From contig QHVI01000014.1 in NCBI GenBank assembly GCA_003223515.1, positions 1-64,000 of the forward strand: 64,000 bases of DNA, in the 5' to 3' direction. A program made the translations under genes and the position numbers. The notes beneath the pieces are model-generated. The model was not told the origin of the DNA and did no database searches. It was given only the letters and a program-made list of their open reading frames with translations. This stretch comes from Candidatus Angelobacter sp. Gp1-AA117. GTDB lineage: Bacteria; Acidobacteriota; Terriglobia; Terriglobales; Acidobacteriaceae. Of this stretch, positions 15,101 through 23,266 are shown in pieces; within the stretch, counting starts at the first letter, position 1, and every line of letters starts with the position of its first letter.

Positions 15101-16759
15101 ATGCCCAGTAACACTCCTGCACCCGCAAATTCCGCCGACCGGCTGGACTCATGGAAAGAGATTGCCTCCTACCTGCGCCGCGATGTCCGCACCGTCCAGC
15201 GCTGGGAGAAGAAGGAAGGACTGCCGGTTCACCGCCACCAGCATGACAAGCTGGGATCGGTCTATGCTTCCAGAATGGAACTTGATTCCTGGCTGAGTAC
15301 CCGGCAAATCGCAGAGGTGCGTCCGGGCGCCAATGGCTACAAGATCAGGCTGGCCGTCTTGCCTCTGGGAAACCTTGCCGGTGATCCTGAGCAGGACTAC
15401 TTCAGTGACGGCCTGACCGAGGAGATGATTACCCAGATTACCCGCCTGCAACCTGAACGGCTGGCGGTGATTGCGCTCTCCACGGCCATGAATTACAAGG
15501 CCAGCAACAAGCCCCTGGAGCAGATCAAGTCTGAGCTGGGCGTTGATTACATCCTGCAGGGAAAGGTGCGCCGCGCCGCCGATCGCATACGCATCACCAC
15601 GCAACTGGTTGAGGTGGAAGATCAGACGCAACTGTGGGCGGAGACCTACGAGCGCGACCTGCGCGACATTCTTTCTGTGCAGGCCGAAATTGCCCAGGCG
15701 ATTGCCCGCGAGATTCAGGTGCTGGTGAGCCGCTCAGAGCAGACGCGGCTTTCGGCCATGGAACAGGGCAAGAAGAAAGTTAATCCGTCTGCCTATGAAA
15801 GCTATCTGAAGGGCCGCTTCCATCTGCACGGGCTTACGGCTGCTCCTATCCAGAAGAGCATTCAATTCTTTGAAAGCGCCATACAGCAGGAACCCACATA
15901 CGCTCCGGCACACGCCGGACTGGCTACCGCCTATGCGCTGCTGGCTATTGCTCCCTTTGATCTGCTGCTTCCGCACCAGGCCATGCCCAAAGCGGAAGGA
16001 GCGGCCAGGCGTTCGCTGGAACTCGATGAATCGTTGGCTGAAGCACATATTGCGCTGGCGCTGGTTCGCCATCATTATCATTGGGATTGGGAGAGCGCGG
16101 AATCGAACTACCGCCGCGCCATCGAACTCAATCCGGACGATGCCTCGGCCCACCTGTGGTACTCGTGGATGCTGCTGGCGCTCAGCAGACACCAGGAAGC
16201 GCTGGAAGAGATTGAGCGCACCATGGAGATTGTGCAGGCCACCGATCCTCACCGCATGGTGGGTGTCCGCTCTACCCGCGCCGCTGCCTATTATTTCAGC
16301 CGCGACTATGATCGTGCCGCGGCGGAATGCCAGAAAGGGCTGGAACTCGATCCCAGCTATTTCATGCTGCATTACATTCTGGCCCGTTCATTTGCGCGTA
16401 TGGGAAGAAACACTGAAGCTTTGGCTCATCTGCAACCCAAGGGCAAATCTATAGGAGAAGTTCCCCTGATGGATGCCGCCCTGGGACTCGCCTACGCCGT
16501 AGGCGGACAAAAGACGCATACGAAAAAGATTGTCGAAGCTTTCAATATTCACGCTGCTAAACGCTATATTCCCGCAACCTATTTCGGGATGCTCTTCGCC
16601 GGCCTGGGTGAGAAAGAACAGGCGTTAACGTGGCTGGAGAAAGCCTATGAAGAACGCGCCGATGGGCTCACATGGCTCAACGTCGATCCCATGCTCGACA
16701 ATCTAAGGCCGGAGCCACGATTTCAGGATCTGGTGAAGAAGATTGGATTGGTGAAGTAA
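15101..16759 (+). CDS. HTH - FlgO/TolB-like - TPR protein (putative regulator)
   Basis: A 552-residue protein with three parts: an N-terminal DNA-binding helix-turn-helix (RLDSWKEIASYLRRDVRTVQ, then RWEKKEGLPVHRH); a FlgO/adenylate-cyclase-associated domain (KIRLAVLPLGNLAGDPEQDY, then FSDGLTEEMITQ, VDYILQGKVRR and TQLWAETYERDL); and a C-terminal array of about six TPRs (for example YAPAHAGLATAYALLAIAPF, then NPDDASAHLWYSWMLLALSR). This architecture is very abundant in Acidobacteria. No transmembrane helix is obvious. The start at 15101 fits both the family and the promoter position. It probably senses through the TPR part and binds DNA; the target genes cannot be told. Confidence 0.8.
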   Translation: MPSNTPAPANSADRLDSWKEIASYLRRDVRTVQRWEKKEGLPVHRHQHDKLGSVYASRMELDSWLSTRQIAEVRPGANGYKIRLAVLPLGNLAGDPEQDYFSDGLTEEMITQITRLQPERLAVIALSTAMNYKASNKPLEQIKSELGVDYILQGKVRRAADRIRITTQLVEVEDQTQLWAETYERDLRDILSVQAEIAQAIAREIQVLVSRSEQTRLSAMEQGKKKVNPSAYESYLKGRFHLHGLTAAPIQKSIQFFESAIQQEPTYAPAHAGLATAYALLAIAPFDLLLPHQAMPKAEGAARRSLELDESLAEAHIALALVRHHYHWDWESAESNYRRAIELNPDDASAHLWYSWMLLALSRHQEALEEIERTMEIVQATDPHRMVGVRSTRAAAYYFSRDYDRAAAECQKGLELDPSYFMLHYILARSFARMGRNTEALAHLQPKGKSIGEVPLMDAALGLAYAVGGQKTHTKKIVEAFNIHAAKRYIPATYFGMLFAGLGEKEQALTWLEKAYEERADGLTWLNVDPMLDNLRPEPRFQDLVKKIGLVK

Positions 16760-16780
16760 AAGCTCGCGAGAAACGGGTGG

Positions 16781-17860
16781 CTAAAAAGAACCTTGTGGCA
16801 CAGCCGCCCTCGGCTGTGCTGAAGAATGCCGGCAAATGCACTCATAGATTCTCAAATGCTCTTCCGCCATTCTCCCGCTGCTGAAACTCTTCTGTGCATG
16901 CTGCGCGCAGGCTTCAGGTTTGATTTTGCCGATCTGGCCAAGTGCTTCGACGGCCTCTTCCATTTCATCAACCACCAATCCAGTCACACCATCTTTCACT
17001 ACTTCCGGCAAGGCACCACGACTAAAGGCCACCACCGGAGTGCCGCTCGCGGCTGCTTCCATGGCCACCAGTGAACTGGTTTCGTCCGCCAAGGCGGGAA
17101 TCAGCAGGGCCTGGGCTTCGCGCAACAGCTTGCGTTTTTCTTCCATGCTCGGCGATGAGATGAAGCTCGCTTTTGGCATCTGCCGCAACCGAGAAGCAAT
17201 TTCTTTTTCGAAATACTGCTGGTGATAGCTGAAGGGATAGACCTGACCGGCCAGCGTAATCGGCGAATCAAGCCGGGCAGCAATATCGAGGGCCAGGTGA
17301 GTTCCCTTTTCTTCACAGATGCGTCCCAGCCATAACAGCCCGGCCCGCGCGCCATAGTTCGGTTCAAACTGGCTCAGCAGAATGCCGTTGGAAACAACTT
17401 CCATCAAATTGTTTAAGTCAACGAAGCTCGCGGCCTGCGAGGCAGAAACACAGGTGAAGCTTACATTTGCCGGAATGTCTTCAAAATAGTGTTGTGGGTA
17501 AAAATGGCGTGGTAGATGCAATGTGGCCAGCACCGGAATGTCGATTTCAGCGGCCCGCGGCCAGAAACTGCCGGACTTGTCGTGGATCAGGTCAAAGCTT
17601 TGACGCCCGGAATGGAGCCATTGCAGAATCCTGTCCTGATGTTCACGGTTGCGGCGCTCATAGTCATCCGCCTGGCTGGAAGGCTCTCCGGTTATAAGAA
17701 GTTCGCCTGATACCTGTGAGCCTGAGGAAGCGGCAACGGTAGTGGAAATGCCGCGTACCGCCATCTCATGCTCCAGCGTCCACAGCATCTGCTCCGCGCC
17801 GCCGGCGCTCTGCTGAGAGACAGTAAGCAAGGGATACGCAATATAGAGAATTCGGAGCAT
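16781..17860 (-). CDS. Glycosyltransferase family 4 (GT-B fold)
   Basis: A 359-residue retaining glycosyltransferase. The N-terminal half starts MLRILYIAYP and has the glycine-rich loop SAGGAEQML that faces the nucleotide-sugar cleft. The C-terminal half shows GLLWLGRICEEKG (start of the second Rossmann domain) and the E-x7-E motif in ETSSLVAMEAAASGTPVVAF. The start is ATG 17860, chosen over an upstream in-frame TTG. The last ~12 residues (AQPRAAVPQGSF) are encoded by the palindromic repeat, so the natural C-terminus has been replaced or extended by it. It lies 79 bp downstream of a PIG-L deacetylase on the same strand; the two may act in sequence on one glycan or sugar conjugate. Acceptor and donor are not identifiable. 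Confidence 0.87.
   Translation of the reverse strand: MLRILYIAYPLLTVSQQSAGGAEQMLWTLEHEMAVRGISTTVAASSGSQVSGELLITGEPSSQADDYERRNREHQDRILQWLHSGRQSFDLIHDKSGSFWPRAAEIDIPVLATLHLPRHFYPQHYFEDIPANVSFTCVSASQAASFVDLNNLMEVVSNGILLSQFEPNYGARAGLLWLGRICEEKGTHLALDIAARLDSPITLAGQVYPFSYHQQYFEKEIASRLRQMPKASFISSPSMEEKRKLLREAQALLIPALADETSSLVAMEAAASGTPVVAFSRGALPEVVKDGVTGLVVDEMEEAVEALGQIGKIKPEACAQHAQKSFSSGRMAEEHLRIYECICRHSSAQPRAAVPQGSF
16798..16819. repeat. Palindromic repeat GCACAGCCG-N4-CGGCTGTGC, copy 1
   Basis: A perfect 9-bp inverted repeat with a CCCT loop between two convergent genes. The same palindrome recurs at 41247 and 46619 (and in degenerate form at 26937 and 33826). Here it forms codons near the C-terminus of the glycosyltransferase. 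It could also act as a transcript-end hairpin, but no T-run follows. Confidence 0.85.
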
Positions 17861-17878
17861 CGAAGCTGTCGCCAATTG

Positions 17879-17925
17879 GGGTAAATGGGTGAGTTGCTAA
17901 TTGGGTAAATTAAACCCCGCCACCG
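17879..17925. repeat. GGGTAAAT/AATTGGG word repeat
   Basis: A tract of GGGTAAATGGGT and AATTGGGTAAATT words between the two genes resembles the tract near 3648-3700. It is low-complexity and has no coding sense. Confidence 0.5.
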
Positions 17926-17939
17926 GGCACTTTCAGCCT

Positions 17940-18707
17940 TCAGCCCTGTGACTTTAGGTAAGATGCAAAAGCGGCAGAGACTTCTTCCCCGGTCATTGGC
18001 CATTGCCACAGCTCGTAATTCAGCTTCCAGGGAAAGGGCCGCCGGGTAAAGTCATAGTCCGCTATGGGGCGCAACTGCTCGCTTTCCGGACGGAAGTTAT
18101 CCAGCGTCAGCTTCTGTGATTTGTAGGTATGGAACATCCGGAGTTTGCGTTCCAGCGGCTCGCCTTCCACCTTGATTTCAATTTCTTTGCCATCGGTCCG
18201 GGGAAAGCGCTGCACCCGCCCGGAGCCATCCGGATTGCGGTGATAGAGCGGACTTTCCCACACCGGGAGTCCCCGGCGTTTGCCTATGATGGAAGCGACA
18301 AAGCAGACCGCATCGTGATCCGGATGTCCGCCCTCATAAGCCAGGGTGGCCAGGCAGTTGGGCCTGACCTGTTCCACAATCTGGTCAAAGGCGCTTATCG
18401 CTTTGGGCAGGCGTCTGAACAGCTCCTGATCGGCAATGCCGCCTTCCACATGATCCGAAAGAAACACCGGCTCGGCTCCCACCACCGCCAGGGCTTCGCG
18501 GGCCTCCTGCTGCCGGATTTTGGCATATTCCTCACGGGAACCGTAGGCCTTCCAGAAGTAATCATCGCGGGGCGCGCCGTCCGTGGCGAATACCACAATG
18601 CCGCGCTTCATTTTCTGCAGAAGGGCGCCGAACCCGATCACCTCATCATCAGGATGGGCCACCAGAACGACCGTGGTCCCGAGTAGTTGCTCCAACGAAT
18701 CCTCCAT
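17940..18707 (-). CDS. PIG-L family zinc deacetylase (GlcNAc deacetylase-like)
   Basis: A 255-residue LmbE/PIG-L protein. The zinc motif is [12 protein letters not shown] (about residue 17) and the second metal-ligand motif is GGHPDHDAV (about residue 134). Members remove an N-acetyl group from GlcNAc-type conjugates (PIG-L, MshB, BshB) or related amides. The start is set at ATG 18707, directly before the conserved N-terminal strand; longer readings upstream have no family support and would cross the divergent dapD promoter. It is followed by a GT4 glycosyltransferase, a pairing seen in thiol and glycolipid pathways, but this GT does not look like BshA or MshA, so the pathway is open. Confidence 0.87.
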   Translation of the reverse strand: MEDSLEQLLGTTVVLVAHPDDEVIGFGALLQKMKRGIVVFATDGAPRDDYFWKAYGSREEYAKIRQQEAREALAVVGAEPVFLSDHVEGGIADQELFRRLPKAISAFDQIVEQVRPNCLATLAYEGGHPDHDAVCFVASIIGKRRGLPVWESPLYHRNPDGSGRVQRFPRTDGKEIEIKVEGEPLERKLRMFHTYKSQKLTLDNFRPESEQLRPIADYDFTRRPFPWKLNYELWQWPMTGEEVSAAFASYLKSQG

Positions 18708-18740
18708 CACGATTAAAAATAATAGACGCGGGACAGCCTG

Positions 18741-18770
18741 CTGACAATCACCGCTTCCTCTATATATACT
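18741..18770 (+). promoter_or_regulatory. dapD promoter
   Basis: CTGACA, 18 bases, TATACT, ending eight bases before the ATG at 18779. No Shine-Dalgarno sequence is present, so the mRNA would be nearly leaderless. Confidence 0.55.
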
Positions 18771-18778
18771 CCGCAACA

Positions 18779-19615
18779 ATGCATCCACTGCAATCACTGG
18801 TTGAACAGCTCTACTCTGCCGGAACGCTGAGCGGCGAAGCTGCTGCACAGGCCCGGCAAATTTTTCAGCAATTCCTTCAAGCCTTAACCCGGGGCGAGGT
18901 CAGGTCGGCGGAGAAATCCAATGGGCGCTGGCAGGTGAATACCTGGGTAAAACAGGGCATCCTGCTGGGATTCAGGCTGGGCGATCTGGTCGAGATGGAC
19001 TCCGGCGCTCTTTCGTTCGTGGATAAAAGCACCTACCCAGCACGACATTTCAGCGTTGCCGACAAGATCCGCGTAGTTCCCGGAGGATCGTCAGTGCGCA
19101 CCGGCTCCTATCTTGCGCCCGGCGTGATCTGCATGCCTCCTATGTATGTGAACGTGGGCGCGTACGTGGATGAAGGCACCATGATCGACTCTCACGCCCT
19201 GGTGGGCTCCTGCGCCCAGGTGGGTAAACGCGTCCACCTGAGCGCTGCCTCGCAAATCGGTGGAGTACTGGAACCGGTGAACGCCTCTCCGGTGATCGTG
19301 GAAGATGACGTGCTCGTAGGCGGCAATTGCGGCATTTATGAAGGCACCCAGGTGCGGCAGGGCGCGGTGTTGGGTGCAGGGGTGATCCTGACGCGAGCCA
19401 CGCCGGTGTATGACCTGGTGCGCGAGCAGGTCTACCGGGCCACGCCGAATGAGCCGCTGGTGATTCCGGAGAACGCCGTCGCAGTACCGGGATCAAGGGC
19501 CATTACCAAAGGAAAAGCAGCAGAGTGGGGGCTTTCCCTCTATACTCCTGTGATCGTGAAATACCGCGACGAAAAGACGCAAAGCTCGATTGAGTTGGAA
19601 GATTGGCTGCGATAA
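18779..19615 (+). CDS. dapD: Tetrahydrodipicolinate N-succinyltransferase
   Basis: A 278-residue DapD of the succinylase branch of lysine/diaminopimelate synthesis; it transfers succinyl from succinyl-CoA to tetrahydrodipicolinate. The N-terminal helical domain is followed by a left-handed beta-helix with hexapeptide repeats ([60 protein letters not shown]). Length agrees with the family (about 275). It is divergent from the PIG-L gene across a 71-bp region and has no other dap genes beside it. Soluble cytoplasmic enzyme, usually a trimer. Confidence 0.96.
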   Translation: MHPLQSLVEQLYSAGTLSGEAAAQARQIFQQFLQALTRGEVRSAEKSNGRWQVNTWVKQGILLGFRLGDLVEMDSGALSFVDKSTYPARHFSVADKIRVVPGGSSVRTGSYLAPGVICMPPMYVNVGAYVDEGTMIDSHALVGSCAQVGKRVHLSAASQIGGVLEPVNASPVIVEDDVLVGGNCGIYEGTQVRQGAVLGAGVILTRATPVYDLVREQVYRATPNEPLVIPENAVAVPGSRAITKGKAAEWGLSLYTPVIVKYRDEKTQSSIELEDWLR

Positions 19616-19960
19616 TACCGAACATCAACCACGGAGACACCGAGGCCCAGAGAAACACGGAGAATATTACTTGAGGAGCACTTATTCTGTTCTTGATCTG
19701 TATTACTGACAACCAAATTCGTCTCAAGCCACAAAGAATTCCGAGGTATTTCTTCGCTTTGCCCAATCTTCTGATTCGCGTAAATTCGCGCTATTCGCGT
19801 CATTCGCGGCTTACTTGCTTTTCTCCGTGCCTCCGTGTCTCCGTGGTAGGTTTTTTGGTTGCGGCTCTGCTGCTCGGTGTCATCAGTCCAATCTGTGTTA
19901 TCTGTGGTGGAGGTTTTTGGTTTTTCAGCGTTGATCAGCGGCTAAAACGAATTGTGGCTC
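19616..19960. other. 345-bp gap filled by a repeat
   Basis: It is almost entirely occupied by the third copy of the dispersed repeat and its flanks. No gene is present; the symporter ATG follows without an obvious promoter of its own. Confidence 0.6.
19627..19877 (+). repeat. Dispersed repeat, copy 3, with inverted outer arms
   Basis: The core (19702-19877) matches copies 1 and 2. Here the left flank carries ACCACGGAGACACCGAGG (from 19629) and the right part carries CTCCGTGTCTCCGTGGT, its imperfect reverse complement, so this copy looks like an element with inverted arms. A second right-hand tail (ATCTGTGTTATCTGTGG) extends to about 19910. Confidence 0.8.
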
Positions 19961-21352
19961 ATGAAACGAACTCAAACTAAGTTCCTGTTTGCCTTTCTCC
20001 TGATCGCAGGATTATGTGCGGTGCTGTGGGCGGTGGAGCACTATGGCGGGGTTCCCTTCTCACCGCAGTTGATGACGATTTGCCGGTGGGCCGCCGTACT
20101 GGCCTTTTGCGGATACACCTTTGTATGCCGGTCGCTTACCGCATGGATCATGGCGGGCATCCTCATTGGCGCCGAGATTGGTTACGACTGGCCCAACCAG
20201 GCCGCCAACCTGCAAGTGCTGAGCCGGGTTTTTCTGCGGCTGATCAAGACCATCATTGCACCGCTGATCTTTTCTACACTCGTGGTGGGCATTGCCGGGC
20301 ATTCCAACCTGAAACAGGTTGGGCGCATGGGCGTGAAAGCCCTGATTTATTTCGAACTGGTCACCACCATAGCGCTGTTCATCGGCTTGGGCGCAATCAA
20401 TTTTTCCAGGGCAGGGGTGGGAGTCACGCCACCGGCCAACACGCCGCAATTGCCGGCAACTCAAAAGCAGACGGCATCTGACCTTATCGAACACATCTTT
20501 CCGGAAAATATTGCCAAATCCATTGCTGAAGGCCAGGTGCTGCAGGTGGTGGTGTTCAGCATTATCTTCGGCATTGCGCTGGCCCTGGTCGTCGAAAAAA
20601 AGCGCAGGCCATTGCTGGAAGTCTTTGAGAGCCTCTCGGAAACAATGTTTAAGTTCACCAACATTGTCATGCTGTTTGCGCCCATTGGGGTGGCCGGGGC
20701 TATTGCTTACACCGTTGGAACCATGGGACTCGGCATTGTGGTGAACCTGCTGAAGCTGGTAGCTACGCTGTATGCCGCGCTGGTTATTTTTATTCTGTGT
20801 GTCTTCCTGCCTGTGGCATTGATCGCACGGCTTCCCATCAAGCGTTTTCTCAAGGCAGTTACGGAACCTGCCTCCATCGCCTTCGCAACCGCCAGCTCTG
20901 AGGCCGCGCTGCCCCGCGCCATGGAAGCCATGGAGGCTTTCGGCGTTCCCCGGCAGGTAGTCGCCTTTGTAATGCCCACCGGCTACAGCTTCAACCTGGA
21001 TGGCAGCACGCTTTATCTCGCGCTGGCATCCATTTTCGTGGCACAGGCCGCCGGAATTCACTTCAGCTTCAGCCAGCAGCTCTTGATGGTCTTCACCCTG
21101 ATGCTCACCAGCAAAGGCGTGGCGGGCGTACCGCGGGCAACGCTGGTGATCCTGATGGGCACGGCGGATTCGTTCCACCTGCCAGTCTGGCCCATTTTCA
21201 TTATTCTAGGCGTAGATCAGCTTATGGACATGGCGCGGACCTCAATCAATGTTGTTGGCAACTGCCTGGCTACTGCGGTAATCGCCCGCTGGGAAGGAGA
21301 GCTTGGAAAAGAAGCTCCGTCACCGGCAGTTATGGATGCAATGGCGCAATGA
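19961..21352 (+). CDS. Dicarboxylate/amino acid:cation symporter (SDF/DAACS family)
   Basis: A 463-residue inner-membrane transporter of the GltP/DctA family that imports glutamate, aspartate or C4-dicarboxylates with Na+ or H+. Hallmarks are the re-entrant loop ATASSEAALPRAMEAME (about 310), the ligand and cation motif MPTGYSFNLDGSTLYLALA (about 340), and the last substrate segment DMARTSINVVGNCLATAV (about 425), where Arg and Asn contact the substrate. Eight helices and two hairpins are consistent with the fold. ATG 19961 is preferred over an upstream TTG. Its stop overlaps a short TMEM175-like remnant (ATGA). The precise substrate is not assignable. Confidence 0.93.
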   Translation: MKRTQTKFLFAFLLIAGLCAVLWAVEHYGGVPFSPQLMTICRWAAVLAFCGYTFVCRSLTAWIMAGILIGAEIGYDWPNQAANLQVLSRVFLRLIKTIIAPLIFSTLVVGIAGHSNLKQVGRMGVKALIYFELVTTIALFIGLGAINFSRAGVGVTPPANTPQLPATQKQTASDLIEHIFPENIAKSIAEGQVLQVVVFSIIFGIALALVVEKKRRPLLEVFESLSETMFKFTNIVMLFAPIGVAGAIAYTVGTMGLGIVVNLLKLVATLYAALVIFILCVFLPVALIARLPIKRFLKAVTEPASIAFATASSEAALPRAMEAMEAFGVPRQVVAFVMPTGYSFNLDGSTLYLALASIFVAQAAGIHFSFSQQLLMVFTLMLTSKGVAGVPRATLVILMGTADSFHLPVWPIFIILGVDQLMDMARTSINVVGNCLATAVIARWEGELGKEAPSPAVMDAMAQ

Positions 21353-21516
21353 ACCTCACTGCAGGACACGACCTGATTCCGGGTGAAAAGCACTTCCGCT
21401 GGCGTGCCGGCGAGATCACACGGCTGGAAGCCTTTACCGACGCGGTCTTCGGCTTCGCCGTCACCTTGGCTTTGGATTGCATCAAGGCGAAGGAAAGTGC
21501 GGCGGCAAGCACTTAG
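21349..21516 (+). pseudogene. Truncated TMEM175-family channel remnant
   Basis: A 55-codon reading frame that starts in the stop of the symporter (ATGA). It contains ITRLEAFTDAVFGFAVTLAL, very close to the RxEAFSDAVFAFAxTLL first-helix signature of bacterial TMEM175 potassium channels (usually 180-220 residues). After that it ends within about 14 residues in an unrelated tail (KAKESAAAST). The rest of the channel is absent, so this is a truncated gene, probably cut by a deletion joining it to the RNase J upstream region. Confidence 0.6.
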
Positions 21517-21592
21517 ATTTCTGCCCTTTTTTCGTTCTTTGGCCTCTCCCCAATGCTTCGCCCTATTCTTTGATAGCATCAGTAGTTCACTT

Positions 21593-23263
21593 ATGCCTGC
21601 TGGAAAACTCCATTTAATACCCCTGGGCGGCCTGGGCGAGTTCGGAATGAACTGCATGGCCCTGCGCTGGGGGGATGACATCATCGTAATAGACGCCGGT
21701 CTGATGTTCCCGGAATCTGAGCTGTTGGGGGTGGATATCGTTGTCCCCGACATCACCTACTTATTGCAAAACCGTGATAAGGTGCGCGGCATTGTCCTTA
21801 CTCACGGCCATGAAGACCATATCGGCGGGCTGCCCTGGGTACTTTCCGAACTGCGCGTTCCTGTGTTTGGGACGGAATTCACCTTGGCCCTGGTGGAAAA
21901 CAAGCTGGAAGAGCACCAGTTGCTGGATGACACTGAACTGCGGGAGATTCGTCCCGGCACGCGCTTCACCCTGGGGCCGTTCACGATCAATCCTATTCAG
22001 GTAACTCACAGCCTGGTGGATTGCGTTGCCCTGGCCATCCACACGCCTCTCGGAGTGGTCATTCACACCGGGGATTTCAAGGTCGATCCTACGCCCACGG
22101 ATAACCGGCTCTTCGACCTGCATACCTTTGCGGAATACGGCAAAGACCGCAGCGTGCTCGCCCTGTTGCAGGATTCCACCAACGTGGAGCGCCGGGGCTA
22201 CACTCCCAGCGAACGCGCCGTGCGCGGCAAGTTTGACGAGATCTTTGCCCGCGCCGAAGGCCGGCTTTTTATCTCCTGCTTTTCGTCGTCCATCCATCGC
22301 ATCAAGCTGGCTATAGACATGGCTTGGGAATACAAGCGCAAGGTCGCCCTGATTGGGCGCTCCATGACCGAATCTACCGAGATAGCCCTTGATCTCGGCT
22401 ATGTGGATATTCCCGAAGGCACGCTCATTCATCCCGGACAGATCAAGGAATTTCCGCCCGAGCAGATATGCATTCTGATCAGTGGGACACAGGGCGAACC
22501 GATGTCCGCGCTTTCGCGGGCGGCCGTGGATAATCACAAACACGCCAGGATCGAGCGCGGCGACACGGTAGTGCTCTCATCGCGCATCATTCCCGGCAAT
22601 GAGAAGGCCATCTACCGGATGATCGACCACCTCTTCCGGCGCGAAGCCAATGTCCTTTATGAGGACGGCTCTTCACCGCCAGTCCACGTGAGCGGACACG
22701 CCAGCCAGGAAGAGCTCAAGCTCATCATGAACCTGGTAAAGCCCCGGTACTTTATACCCATTCACGGTGAATACCGGCAGATGCGGCTGCATGCGGAGAT
22801 GGCGCGCTCCATGCACGGAGCGGTGGGCCAGGTGTTGATGATGGAAAGCGGCGATGTGATGGAGTTCGACGAGCTTGGCGCCCGAAAAGTGGAGAAGATT
22901 CCAGTGGGGCGCATCTGCATCGACTCCGGCTCGCGCGGTGACGTGGTGGAAGACCTGATCATCAAGGATCGCCGCCATCTCAGCGAAGACGGCTTTGTTC
23001 TGCCGATTATCGCCATCAACAAGCTCACCGGATCGGTAGAGTCCATTCCAGAGATCGTGATGCGCGGCTTTGCCGGAGTCACAGAAGACGGTTTCATGCA
23101 GGAGGCCCGCCGTGTCATCTCCAAAACGCTGGATGAATCCACTCCCGAAGAGAAGGCCGACTACGGCGTGATCAAAGAAAAAATCCGTGCCGACCTCAAA
23201 CGCTTTATCGGCAAGACCACATCACGGCGTCCGCTGATCATGCCGGTGATTCTGGAGATTTAA
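21593..23263 (+). CDS. rnj: Ribonuclease J
   Basis: A 556-residue metallo-beta-lactamase/beta-CASP RNase with endo- and 5'-3' exonuclease activity in mRNA decay and rRNA maturation. The zinc-binding motif is LTHGHEDHIGGLPW (about residue 66); other landmarks are THSLVDCVALAIHTPLGVV, HTGDFKVDPTP, the beta-CASP segment with ISGTQGEPMSALSR, and VSGHASQEELK with FIPIHGEYRQ. The start ATG 21593 precedes the conserved first strand LHLIPLGGLGEFGMNC; longer upstream reading is rejected because it runs through the TMEM175 remnant. The C-terminal domain is present. The hydrolase gene starts three bases after the stop. Confidence 0.96.
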   Translation: MPAGKLHLIPLGGLGEFGMNCMALRWGDDIIVIDAGLMFPESELLGVDIVVPDITYLLQNRDKVRGIVLTHGHEDHIGGLPWVLSELRVPVFGTEFTLALVENKLEEHQLLDDTELREIRPGTRFTLGPFTINPIQVTHSLVDCVALAIHTPLGVVIHTGDFKVDPTPTDNRLFDLHTFAEYGKDRSVLALLQDSTNVERRGYTPSERAVRGKFDEIFARAEGRLFISCFSSSIHRIKLAIDMAWEYKRKVALIGRSMTESTEIALDLGYVDIPEGTLIHPGQIKEFPPEQICILISGTQGEPMSALSRAAVDNHKHARIERGDTVVLSSRIIPGNEKAIYRMIDHLFRREANVLYEDGSSPPVHVSGHASQEELKLIMNLVKPRYFIPIHGEYRQMRLHAEMARSMHGAVGQVLMMESGDVMEFDELGARKVEKIPVGRICIDSGSRGDVVEDLIIKDRRHLSEDGFVLPIIAINKLTGSVESIPEIVMRGFAGVTEDGFMQEARRVISKTLDESTPEEKADYGVIKEKIRADLKRFIGKTTSRRPLIMPVILEI

Positions 23264-23266
23264 GGC

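Noticed and set aside
20060-21178. A 372-codon - strand open frame
   Set aside because: It lies opposite the SDF symporter, which has full motif support; the translation is Gln/His/Gly-rich without domains.
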